From Sweltsa coloradensis (Eukaryota > Arthropoda > Insecta > Plecoptera > Chloroperlidae), in the NCBI GenBank assembly GCA_024449915.1, contig JAMZAV010000310.1, positions 1,054,001 to 1,118,000 on the forward strand: DNA of 64,000 bases. The letters are read 5' to 3'. The number at the start of each line of letters is the position of its first letter. The stretch's first letter is position 1. Made by a program: the position numbers and the translations under genes. Shown here in pieces: positions 49,860-62,345 of the stretch. A model generated the notes under the pieces. That model was not told the DNA's origin. It did no database searches and saw only the letters and a list, made by a program, of their open reading frames with translations.

Positions 49860-50977
49860 TTGACTTGAAAGTACGGCCCATTTGAATTGCAAAATAAATA
49901 ATATCCGGCGTGTGAACACTTTCGGCTTTGACACGGCAAGTTTTGGGGGATTTCGAGTTTTTAAACCACCTTGGATACTGAAGTTCTACGCATTACAACA
50001 GCAAGTATCTGCGGGGCATAGTGATACATCAAAACATATTATTATTTTCTCTCATTCGTGGGACATCCGACTAAAATTTGTTTGTGAAGCACTTCAGCCT
50101 TGTCCCCCGTCCGACCGGACAAATCAAAAGACCCGGAAGCTCGATCCACCGTTCCGATTGTCATCACAAACATACGCGCGCAATGAAATGAATGGATGAA
50201 GTTGATGGTTCAAATGAAACAGCATTCTCTGTCACATAAGGACCGTAATTAACTATGCCATCACTTCACTCGCTGATTGATAGCCGCGGGGGCGATTTGA
50301 ACGAGGCGGGTATTACAATTGGGACGTACCCCGCAAGTAGATAATAGCACTTCAACGATATGCTCGTGTCATAAACAATTTTCCCAGTGGTAGATTCAAA
50401 ACCGATACATATTATGATGTAACGCGGTGCTGTGTATCTGGGCATCTATTGCACACGCTCTGCGCCCCTCTCCCCCACCCCCACCCTCTCACCCTCTCAC
50501 TCTCACTCACGCAGATATTGTTTCACGTTGGTGATCAAAAGCGATATGTGCAAATTATGAGGTGAATATGGTTCAATCGTGTACTTTATTAGTGTATTAA
50601 TAAAATTTTCCTAATGCCTTCAACACAATAGTCGAATTGAGGGGAGATGTGTGTGGTGGTTTCATTCATATAACGACTAATTTACATATTTGGTTTAAGG
50701 AAATCGTGTAAAAGTTTATCATTGTTTACGTCTATACATACATTTAAGAGTAGAATGTGTTCTTGCATGTATATTTTACTTCGTTAGTATCATGAATGCT
50801 TGTTCTGTGTTCTCCAAGCAATTTTCACATATTTTGCTAATGTGTTTTCGTTGAAATTTTTTGACATTTGTACTCCATTTTTTCCCCTATAACTTCCAAA
50901 AATAAAATTATAGTCCTAATACACTGATATCACCAGCGGCCGATCAAACAAATAATTTTCCCTTTCCCATTAACCTC
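49860..50977. other. Non-coding stretch with CT-rich tract
   Basis: A pyrimidine-rich tract (CTCTCCCCCACCCCCACCC, then CTCTCAC words) lies at about 50463-50512. A 105-codon frame at 49882-50199 has no familiar domain. Confidence 0.45.
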
Positions 50978-51625
50978 TTAAAGGGGTATTCACCCGCTAA
51001 ACTCAAAAAAATATTTCATTAAGGCTAACTAGTTATGAATTTCGAAATAAACAGAAAAATTATTGGGTCCACGTTGACCCGGTAAAAAAATGGCGAACTT
51101 GCTATTTTTCGAGCTAGGTCCCATCGGCAAAAATCTCCCATAAGAAATAACATGGGGACGATCTTTATGCCCCGTGACCTTGGAGGATTTTAATCCAAAA
51201 AAATATTGGCCATTATTGACGTACTCGACAGCCTTTTCTGTAAATCCTCTATATTTTGTTTTGTAATTTGGGCAGGTGGTTCGGTGAAAATATGCTAATT
51301 ACCAAGAAGAGGTGTGATTTTGGAATGCATATTTGTGCGTGTTTGAGTGTATATTTGTGCACAGTTTCAAGGCACGATGTAATAAAGGGCCATTTTAGAT
51401 TGGTATGATGCTCAAGTATCTATGTGGAACAAAAAAGAAGCAAGTTAAAGCCGATTTAAGAAATTTCCCAAAACGCCAATTTTCGCAAATTTCATGATCA
51501 AACAAATTGAAATATTTGTGTAAAAGCACTGTTCCAAGATATAATTTTTTAAAACGTCATTAGAGTGTAGTTTTATGCTATAGTTATATGGTAAAAGATA
51601 ATTCTTTGGGGTAATAGCCCCTTAA
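50978..51625 (+). mobile_element. TTAA-type MITE, copy B (complete)
   Basis: Flanked by TTAA at 50978-50981 and 51622-51625. The left end reads AGGGGTATTCACCC; the right end, inverted, reads GGGGCTATTACCCC, giving imperfect terminal inverted repeats. Internal length is 640 bp, AT-rich, with no open frame of note, so it is non-autonomous. TTAA target duplications are the mark of piggyBac-like transposition. It matches 150-769 in reverse orientation. Its right TTAA touches the end of R1 copy 3. Confidence 0.85.
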
Positions 51626-52394
51626 TAGGATGAGCGAAGCGAAGACTTCAATTTCACTGACCCCCAAAAAATTTAGCTCGGGTGTTTTCTTTTTGTTGTT
51701 TGTTTTTTGTTTGTTTTTCTGTCTGTTGTTACTCTCTACCAGGCAAACGGCATATCCGATCTTGATGAAAATTTGAGGGGACCTTCGAAATCTCTGAACT
51801 AAGAGGTGTATTGTTTTGGTACAATCGAAGAAATATTTCTCATGAATATCGTACTTTTACGATTTTTTTCGATTTTTATTGTGATATTTTCGTGACATTT
51901 GGGCCGATTCTGACCAAACGGGTGGGGCTACAACGTTCATATTGTACATGGACATTAAGGTTATGGTGATTGTAGTACCTTTTGAAAGAAAAAGTTGAAA
52001 AAGTTAGCCAGAATCCATAGAATAAAGGTTTTAATATAAGTTTTTTTATTTTTATGCGATATTTTCGTGCCATTTGGGCTAATTCTGACCAAACGGGTGG
52101 GGCTTCAACGTTCATATTATACATGGACATTAAGGTTATGGTGATGAAGTACCTTTTGAAAGAAAAATTTAACTATGTTACCCAGAATCCATAGAAATAA
52201 AGCTTTTTTTTTAGTTTTTAACGGTAAATAATAACAAATTGACAAGTAACAATATAAACTTGACAACAATCATCTACAATGCGTGGGCAGAAAAACAAAG
52301 CAACTTGCAAAAGTAAAGATATCCCACGCAGACTAAAAACTTTAAAAAAAAAGCTCATCCATCAACGCGGCGGGACTTTAGCGTTTTCCTAGTA
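51626..52394 (-). mobile_element. R1 mobile element, copy 3 (inverted)
   Basis: Reverse complement of the element at 45966-46757. It begins TAGGATGAGCGAAGCGAAGAC, lacks part of the GC-rich terminus seen in the other two copies, contains the two tandem 175-bp units, and ends GGCGGGACTTTAGCGTTTTCCTAGT. The 84-codon frame at 51876-52130 comes from the units; comparable readings in other copies are interrupted, so it is not called a gene. Confidence 0.8.
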
Positions 52395-55300
52395 GTCTAT
52401 GTAGCATATGGAATAGGACGTTGTCAATTTCATTAAATAGCGTATTTTTGTTCTTATCTTCGCTTCCTGGAGCTAATTTCAATTCCCCTCTCGCGGTAGA
52501 GGTACGTGTGAGTGGCCGTGTGGATCAAAGGCGCACTCTTTATTATGGTATAGTAATTAACAGCAGGCTCGCCTTTCTATCCTGCGCAGGCTACCTCATT
52601 ACGACCGCCATGCATAGCTCTGTGCCTATACCCGGTCACTGACTGATAGATAGCTATTGACACGACTGCCAGGCTTATTGACACGCCGTAAACTCGCTTT
52701 CACTAATGATGATATTGTATTGATGGCCATTGGCCGGTCTCGTCGGCATTGAAAATTTTGTTTTTCTGCTCATGTGCGTTCGTAAGTATGTCGATACTGA
52801 TGCTAACTTTTGATTTTTTTACATTCAATTTAATAAATGAGACGCATTTTATTTTATGTTTTTTGTTGTCTCTTCTATTCGATTTATGAAACTGCTTTTA
52901 TTTATTTTGATATTTTTTGTTTTCATTTTTTGAAAGCCATGCAAAGTTTATACAAATACTCACTTTTGCTTGTATGGGGCAATAGCCATTTTTCACATGG
53001 TGGGGAATAATTAACTTGGCTTTTGTTTCCATTACACGAAGACCCAACTAATATGACAATAATGTTTTATTTACAAACCAACTGTGCATTGTTTGTTCTA
53101 TAATTTTGTGGTTCACTGTTGACATTCTAATGCCATGAGTGTGTATTTGCCGTTCTCTATACTCGTGTGTTGATGTTATTTAAATCATGTACAACATGTC
53201 ACTTTAATTATTCGGCGAATTGTTTAATTAATATGTTTGGGGATGTTGTGTTCATACACGCAGCTAATCAAAAGAGTTTAGCCTTTATGCTCGTGTCTCG
53301 CGTGAGACGTATTGACATTTGGGTTTCATGGCTCTTCATTGACACACGAATAATTGTAAAACGTTGTTTTCAAACAGTAACTCTCGTGCTAAACTACAGT
53401 CACCCCCAGGCCAGAGTGTGCGGTGTTTCCTTCTGTTTATACCAATAGTAGAAATATGCTGACAGTTTGCCACATGCGTTTGCTCTTGGTGAAGTTCAGA
53501 TTAAAGCGCTGAAAATTGCCGACTTGTAGACTCGCTTTCAACATTGTTTAATAACTAAAAACATTGTTAATTCTTGTCGTGTTTTAATTTATTTACAAAC
53601 TTTCATGCGTGGAAGATAGCCATTTTCATGTTTTTACAGTGGATTTGCCGTTCAGTTCTTTCCAATATCTAGAATCACTTGCTCACTCGCGCAAATTATC
53701 CGTTGTGGTCGGATTATTGTTGTGGTTTTCTCGCGTTCTTTGCGAATCTTTGGTTTGTTTGGTCCGTCATACAACATCCCCTTGGTTATCGTACACTACA
53801 GAGTGTTTATAACGCTCTTTGTGCAGATCTACCACCGACACAAAGCGACTCCTCTCGGTTCAAACCAATGTAATCCCGCGAGCGCATGTCCGCGATATCG
53901 TGTTTCTACAGTCGAACTGAACCGGGCGCGGGTCTTTGTTGCCTCCGTCTTAGAGGGTTGCCCACTGTGGACGACGTTCTGCATGCGTCGGGCGAAACAG
54001 ATCCCGCCCGAACTGCTAAGCTGGGTTGAGAGATTAGGATTTGAGGGCAACAACGCGAACAGTGGGATGGGTACCACAGCCTTGCCTTTGCCTTGCCTCG
54101 CCGAAGTCGTCAGCAGCATAACTTTTTACATTCGAGGAAGTAAAGAAGCATTTAATCCACCACTTACAACAAATTGCCAGTTAAAAAGAGTATTCGCATG
54201 AAGCAGCCGGGTTCCGCCAATATTTCAACTACTTTTCTCAAGTTTACTAACAGTTTAACCTCACAAATATAAATTCATTGTCATAGATCTATGGGTGCTT
54301 CCCTCGTTACTACGTTTGCAATAATATGTTCCCTAATGTTTCCGTTTACATTGTTGTCATCCTGATTTGTGATCATACTAGCTGGTAGGCCTACTTAACG
54401 TTGGTTTAGATCCTTACGTTTTGTACCATGGTAGCCAACTAGCTGTCATGTCTTGTACCGACGGAACATTTTCGTTGTTGGGGTATCACCATTAAAGTAT
54501 AACGTTGAAAGAGAAATTACTTTTAGAATCGAATTACCTCGAGAAGTTTTTTTTTTAGTGAGAACGAGAAAGTGAATTTTGTATCCTTTCAATTCAGGGC
54601 GAAGCCCTAGTAGAGAGTTCCAAATAAGCCCCACGTGAATTCGTGTGGTTTGAATGTCAAAGTAGACATTTCCTTCATTCAATGGTTGAACGAAACAGAC
54701 GCTGTTGCAGATAGTTTCATTTCATTGCGTAGCTGAGTGTTGTGGTCTGATTGGCGTGACGGCCTTGAGCGTTGAGGCTGGCGAGGGGGTTGTTTACTAC
54801 TGCGTCCCAGGGAGGCTATCATGGCGCCTGGAAGTATACGAGGGTGTCCGGTTAAATATTAGCAAGCACTCGTCTCACTAATTGTACGCGCCTAGGTCTG
54901 CAACTTCCACGTATTAATTAAACCTGTTTCATTGTTTGCATAATACCCTGGCGTTGCGTCAACACCGTTCTACGGAATAACGAATCGAACAAAATAAAGT
55001 CTGAACTTCGGTGGCCTTATTGTCCGCAAACAATGCTGATACGTGACTACGCCGAGCTATATAGGGCCGACCGCTACGCGTAACTCCCCTGCTAATATTG
55101 CTATTTTGCTCGGACACACACACCCATAACGACTTCTTCATTGTGGCAATTTAATATTGTGGCAGGCACTTGACACTTGTGTTTTAATTTCAAGCCTCGA
55201 GCTTTAATCTCAATGGTTGCCACAAACATTTGTCTTCGAATGTTTGTTCCCTTTGTTGAATACATGCGATATTTTGAGTTAAATGAGGGGTGGGCTCTGC

Positions 55301-58300
55301 GATGTAATGTGCGTTTTTTTATGAATAGATACCACTCTTCCTGACCGTTGAATACAAACGTTAGGGGTATTTTCTCCCTGGAGAGGTCAAGCCTAAACTA
55401 TATGCGTTTTGAATAAGTAGTTGGACCAGGTTGGACGAAAAATAATTAATAATTAGTTTTTTATGTGATCGAGTTAAGTCGCGGAAATTTTAAAATTTCA
55501 GTTGGTAATTTTATTTGAAATTTTGAGGATGTGGGCACAATTGTTGAATACACAATACACAACAACTATACTCAAAATATATATGTTATTAATTTTCGAG
55601 CCACCAATGTCCGAATCATTTCGCTAGAAATATTCAAATACACCAGATGTGTTTCAACGACTATGCATAATTTACACGCATTATATCCCACGCCCAATAA
55701 ATTATGTTATTATTGCTATGTTTTATTTTGCTTTCAAACATAATGTGGTTAATGATTATTGACGATTATTTCCAATAATTATCGTTCGCGGCCACGAGCG
55801 TGAATGAGTGATGCCGGTGTTGTTTCCGCTCTGACACGACGGATGCTTCATATTTATCAATATATTAGCGCGATTCGCTCTTGCTACACGGTTTGAGATT
55901 GGATTTGTCATCTGGTTTTGCGGTGACCGCTGTTTATTACCCCATCACACGAGCAATGCGACCGCGGATCAAGCCCAGGGGCGGTGGTTTTGAAGGGTGA
56001 TAGGCTGAACACGCGCGTTTGCCTGGGTTACTCTCGGACATTGCTTGCTGAACTTAGGACGGTGGAGATCATTGCTGGCCAGAGTAATCAAATCTCTGAA
56101 TGTACTCCGTTATGCTTTGTGAATCGCCACTATAAAATGGCGCCGCACCTGAGCTGGGTCGGCAACAGCCGCCATACAGGATCGAAATAATAATTGTCCG
56201 GACGTTTTTCCTGCGGTTTAACTTCTGAAGGTGTCACATGAAGCTTTTCTGGTTGTATTTTCAACTTTCACGTGGATATCTCAGTGTACCCCTTTCCCCT
56301 CTCCCCTAGGCAGTAGCACGTGACACCGGCCGCGGGGGAAGGGGGGTGGCAGACTCCGGGCCAAAATTTATAGTCATCCTAAATCAATACCGTTAATCGG
56401 GACTCGCCTTTTTACGTTTGAGGATTTTGCATGCACATGACTCATGAGTTTCAAATCCTATTTTATTTTTGCTCGTATATACATCATACTTTAGCAACGC
56501 TATGTCGTTTTATAAACAAAGCGAAATGCTCGTGCACCATTCACGTGCACATAGTCATAATCTCGTACGGACATTATGACTAAAGTGCTACGAATGAATC
56601 CCTTAGTCGTATTGTTTACAAGTGCCCGGCTCTGCCCTGACACCTGCATTTACATTCGCTATTTGATCTTAACCTCCGACTACCACGGGATATTGTAAAT
56701 GGCGTCGTCACGTTTGACATAGAGAGTCGTGATATTTTATTTCTAGTAAGCGTTTTAAATCCTGCCAATGCGACCATCGCCACATGGCATGGACTTCTGA
56801 TCCGACCCTTAGCGGGCTTATTTACGTTGGCTTACCTTCGTAATATTGTGACCAAAGGCGATTTAAACGGGCCAACGCCAACTACTTCATATCTCCATCG
56901 AACTACCTTACTACTTGTTCAACAAAGATTCGTGTCGTTCGGTAGGAGGCTCTAAAACTCACTTTATGCCATTGTAAAAGGTTTGATCGAGTTATACCCG
57001 GTCCTTGACTCTCCTGGACGGCTCGAATCTTTGATCAAACGTTGTGGTCAAGGGTTTTCACACTAATAAGTTGGATTGTGGGAATATAGCTTAAACTGAC
57101 GTAAACGTAATGGTTTATAACGTTTGGGTGTACGGCCAGTGTGTTTGATTGTGTAGCCACCTGAATCATTCAGCTCTGCCCCCGGGCGATTACCCGTCCT
57201 CCCGAGGTGCGCGCTATGCACATAGGGTTTAATTAGTGGACCCCATCAACGTCTTTGAGGCAAGTTTATAGATGTGATGATAGGATTTACCAACAACTTG
57301 TGCTAGCTTATGTTGTTTATGTTACTGCATCTTGTAATTAGCAGTTTAAAACTACACACCCGAGACAGGCAAAGTGCTCTTCCCACACCCACAACTTCTG
57401 ACAATCAAGAGTGAAATCAAATTTCATTTGTAACTTGATCATTCTTCTGGGATTTAATATCTTAAATTGGTCTGTTACGCAACTGATTTTCAAAGCAGTT
57501 ATATTCTTTTCAATTGCTTCAATTCATATGGTAACATTAGTAACTATTCTTAGCTTACTGAGTCTTCCACTAAACCGTCCAACTTACCAAACAGTGGTAA
57601 TACTAATGGCAACTTGTTGATTATTAATTTACTGGTTTGTTTTGTGATAGTTATATGTTGGACTATACCTATACCCGACATCAGTTGTTAAATTTCAGTC
57701 CTGAGAGCACTTGGCCATCGTTTCGGTTTTGTACGTCATGTCTCAACGGACTGGTTACGAATGTAGGCTATTGAAAATGTATGATTGAATTGAAAAAAGC
57801 AAATAGACGTATTTGATCAAGAACGTAATGCAAATATAGCTGAGTAAAACGCACAAGCCGGAACAGAACTGACAACGTGTCAGCTTCATTCCTCGCTGTA
57901 TTAGAAAATGTCAGACCCGTCACAAGTCCTGCTGCTTCGGGTTTGAGGCCGTGGCCCTGACAGGACAGTCGAGCACAAAGAGAATAACATGCATGTGTAC
58001 GACCAGCCAAGAGGGGTATTCTTTTTAATCTGCGACTCAATTTTCACAATTGCGTTCCTACATATTTTCGAAAATAAGATTGGAATTGTTCTATAGATTA
58101 GATTTGTATTACATTTTTAACTTTCGGCGATTTGAGGGCCTACTGTACCACAACACACTCGTAAATGTTGTGCCTTGTTCCGTGGTCTATCTACTACCGT
58201 GACCCTTGTGCGACACACAGTAATAAAATCCGGGGGTTCTGTCGGGTATAGCTAAATACGTGGCCGATCAATCAAATGAGTGTAATTGCACCCTCTCCGA

Positions 58301-59202
58301 GAGCACTAAACATGACACCCATAGAACTCGCCCCCATACGCCCCCGGCCCCAGCAAATTGTTCTACACAAGTCAACATGGTACCTCACTTGGCGACGCTT
58401 GGGTGGACCTGCAATTAGCCCCCTCCCCACCGGCCAGTCGGCCGCTGATGGGGGTCATTATCACCGTACAATTCGTTCTCCTCGCGCACCCTAGGTGTCA
58501 ACAAACTCGTTGGAGCTGCACCTCAAAAGAGCGACAAATAGTAATTGCTCTCCACAGTGGATCTAAAAGAACCTAAAACATAACATGTAATTATTTTCAA
58601 TGGAAAAGGCTAAAAGAATGCCCGAAAATGCCCGCATAATCCACTTGACATGTTGATTGAGCTGTGGTTGTTGGTTGGACGGCGTCGTTAAATCTGAGAG
58701 TTTAACAAACTAGGCTATATAAATCCAGAATAAGCCTAATCCTAGAAACAGCGTTGTACTTCGGAGCTGTTCACGGAGAGGTTACTCGAATTATAATCTT
58801 CTCTAGCGTCAGGAAGTGACATGAACTGGAACCCTAATGACCGCGAGCCCCGAAATGAAAGGATAACTCGACGCCAGTGAAAGTAATTTGAAAGTCAGAT
58901 CGGCTCATCAATTCCCGCTAGAAGTATAGAAAGTGGCGCCTCCACCTTCCCGTACGTCCGGTTCTGATGATCAACCCTTCTTCCGGCGGGGGTGCACTCT
59001 GCATGCAGCCTCCCCCGTGATTTACACCCTGCGACGTACATGACACCGCGTGCGTCGTTACATCCACGCAACGAGCTAATTGCCGTACACTAGTTCAGAA
59101 TGAAATGCTTTTAGTGTATTAGCAGGGTTATAATGATTCCTGTGTGGTTGCTTCGCGGTAGAACTAGCGTTGAATAATGCATTACTTTTCGCGACATCGC
59201 AG
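52395..59202. other. Non-coding stretch, no gene recognised
   Basis: The longest frame is 159 codons at 53722-54201; it opens on GTG, is overlapped on the other strand by a 96-codon frame and has no familiar domain. A G-rich patch lies at 56325-56350. No RNA gene or dispersed repeat seen. Confidence 0.45.
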
Positions 59203-59224
59203 ACAAACAAACAAACAAACAAAA
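59203..59224. repeat. (ACAA)n microsatellite
   Basis: About five ACAA units in a row. Confidence 0.9.
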
Positions 59225-61919
59225 CGTCGAACTGAGAGAGACGTTCTTTTCCTGTTGCAGACTTTTCGAATTTGTCTAATGTGAGAGAGCTGTTTTAACT
59301 TCTCGGGGGGGTTGTCTGCTGTAAGGGAAAAAACTTCTCAGTCTGGGTTTGATCAGAGACTGCGAATAAAGGGAAACACAAGCGCACGTCACAGTCGAAG
59401 TCTATGCCGTGTTTTAATTGGAGGTGCATTCACGATGACCCCCTCACCTATACGATAGAAGAATGAAAGAAAACTTTCCATTTCCTTTCTTCGTCCTTTA
59501 TTTTACATTTCATTCCATCTTCTCAGTTTGAATGGAACTCGATCTCATTTTCCACTTCTTTTGTCACCGACTTGTTGTTTTCGAGAGTCTCGAAGCGTGA
59601 CACGTGCCTCGACTTTGGCTGCGGTTTTATCCGCACGGAGACAAACTGGGTTCAGACCGCAAGGCTAACTTGAAAACTCCCTGGGTTTCGCGTAGTAGAA
59701 CGCTATAATATCTTTGATAAAAACTCAAACTCACAGGGAGAAAGTTCCAATAAATATCTCCAGGTTCCTCCTATGTCGGGGGGAATGCAAATGGTGTTTT
59801 TGTTTATCTTATGACAACACTAATATTATCTCGAAAACTCTTATAAATAACGTGACTTCTTCGTTTCCTCTGCTGTGATGTATATTATGGATCTATTAAA
59901 ACTTCCAACTTTACGTTTTCTGTTAAAACTAAACTTGTTATTGCCACACTACTCTACGAGACCCTTTAGGTTTTTGGGCATTCTCTTATGCATACTTTTC
60001 ACATTTTTTCCTCTCGTAGTCATGGCACACTTTTTAGTTTCAAGTGCTCTTTAGTCTACCTTTTAGCTTCATACCGTGACCATCTACGGCATTACATATT
60101 TTAGTTTTGTCAGCTATTCTCCTAAGAAATTTCCAACCCATCTTATATATTTTAGTTACTACGAGACTTAATTAATTTTGAATAGACTATAAATTTCCTT
60201 CCCGACTGTACGACGTATATTTTGTGAGATCTAACGCGAAACTTACGTCTCACGATGTAGATTATTGGTAAAACCTGCATTTAATTAAGTTCGATTACTT
60301 CCGATCGAAATTTGTAGAATGTTTTAACCACTCATCTTCTTAAACCCGGGGTGGCGCGCGTCTCAGTTCACTGCTTCGAGCATGCAGGCGTTCTGGAATG
60401 CCCGACTAATGAACGATTTAATTAACGCGTATCTGAAACTCAACCGCTACTTTCGTGCGAAAGTTCACAAACTTAGTGATTCGTAACATCATGTGTGGCT
60501 TGTCGTATATGTCATCAGGACCAACCGGTGCCCATCACATTATATATCGGGACGGAGGGACGGGGCAACGTTTTACAACTCGACACAGAAAGTAAATTTA
60601 TATATGAAAAGTTTTCTCATTCGTTCTGGTGAATTCGATAAGTTATCGTGGCCACATCCCACGAGGGTCGTCTTTCGTTTCGATTTTATTGACCGATCGA
60701 TTCCTGGAGATACAGCGTATAATTGAGAAAGTATGTTATAGAATTGCCATCACATCGATCATATTGTTTTGACACTGCTCCAGTGCATTACCATTACCGT
60801 TTGCTGTTTTAGGACCCAACAGAAGTAAATCAAAGGTGGGTCGGAAAACACATCTCCTTTCATCTTCACTTACCTTGTTATTTTTGGCTGAATTACCTAT
60901 ATATGAATATAATTCAACGTTACATTTATATATGCAATAGTAACATGTTTGCAGAAGACTTACTCACTTTTGTCCCGCAGTGTACATACTTTTTTTGTAG
61001 TTATATCGCACATAAAGACTCACAGTACGTATACTTGTCTTGCTGTAAGCCTTCCGAGAGACCTCTAAGTCAAGCACGATTATATTATATCTTCTTAATT
61101 GTGAGCATTCTTCTATGCTTTTTAATGATGTGTTTTTAAATAAAATACTGCTTGATGTAAATCCTTAAGGACGTTGGTATTAAGATGTTGAATTAATGAG
61201 ATGCTGGTCCCGTAGTTTGTTGTATTTTCCATTACAGTTTACGTAGTAATGCGGACTTAGCAAGGATAACACAATAACCGCGGGAAGTATTTCCGAGCTA
61301 AGTATGCAAAACTATTCCCTGCAACTCTTGGAGGAGAATGCTGTGTTTTCTCCCTGACTCGAAGGAAATGTAATCACCTTGATGGAGCCGGGAAGCGAAG
61401 GGTGGTGAAGAGGGGGTGGGTAGCGGTGGCTCATGATGGATTACTGACGTAGGAGAAATCAGAAAGGTGGGAATTATAGAAATGTAAATGATATTAGAGG
61501 ATAAAGAAGTTTAAAGACTTCTTCCAGATGGAATACGTGTTCCAAAAGCACTTTAAAAAGTTGTTCGGCATATCTCAGTGCTGCGCTTCTTCTTCTTCAA
61601 CGAAGGAAACGGGCTGAAGTGGCAAAAAATAAATTAACGCTGTAGGCTTGGGCGTACGTTTTACGTTTTCGCCTGCACCGGCCGACTGGCCCCCGTATCG
61701 CGCTGTCTGCAGCGAATATTTCAAGAGAGAGGCGTTTTTAATTAGTCTACATCTGCGCCGCTCCGGGGGGTTCTGCCAAGGGATTGGTCGACACTCGAGC
61801 GCCGCCGCCGATACCAGCGGGTCTAGGACGCCGACATAGAAGAAAGCTGGCAGATGTGCTATGGATTCTCACAATAAATACACTTTCCTTTTGAGACCTT
61901 CCCAACTCTTTTAATTACA
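59225..61919. other. Non-coding stretch, nothing recognised
   Basis: Only frames under 80 codons; none with a domain. Presumed intron or intergenic. Confidence 0.4.
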
Positions 61920-62345
61920 CCTTGATGCTAGTACAGGCCTAGTCAGAGATGTGTTCTGCCACTTGTACGAGTTTGTGTAGCCTCCATTACAATCCCTATC
62001 TTGACACAGTCTAGCCCACAACTTATAACTTAGGTGCACTCCGGGGCTTACTATTACTAACATATTTAGGGGTGGGTTTCTACCACTTTCACTTGGGACT
62101 GTTACACGAATTCGCCTGTTGTCAATCAAAGTCATTAACGTGACTCTATCATACGCACACACACGTGTCTTTGTCGTCCTTGTCTGTTGTCAATCACAGC
62201 CCAAACCTTACTCAAGCAACTCGTAGAACGTAGGAGTGAACTATCAGTGCGTAGAAATGCGAGTATAGTCAGGGGTGTGTTTGTGCCAAGTTCACTGGGA
62301 GCTGTATTATACGGACGAGTTTGTTGCCAAAACCTTCATGGTCGA
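61920..62345. repeat. Possible old diverged tandem repeats
   Basis: Three segments share a loose pattern. They begin near 61937 (AGTCAGAGATGTGTTCTGCCA), 62068 (AGGGGTGGGTTTCTACCA) and 62268 (AGTCAGGGGTGTGTTTGTGCC), and a later GAGTTTGT or TGTTGYCAA follows in each. Spacing is irregular and divergence high, so the relation is tentative. Confidence 0.35.

Noticed and set aside
51876..52130. Conserved peptide (NLNVHV...RLVRIGPN) in R1 as a protein
   Set aside because: The similarity follows nucleotide conservation of the 175-bp unit; readings are interrupted or frame-shifted between units and copies.
53722..54201. 159-codon open frame as a gene
   Set aside because: Opens on GTG, overlapped by a 96-codon antisense frame, and no recognisable protein family.
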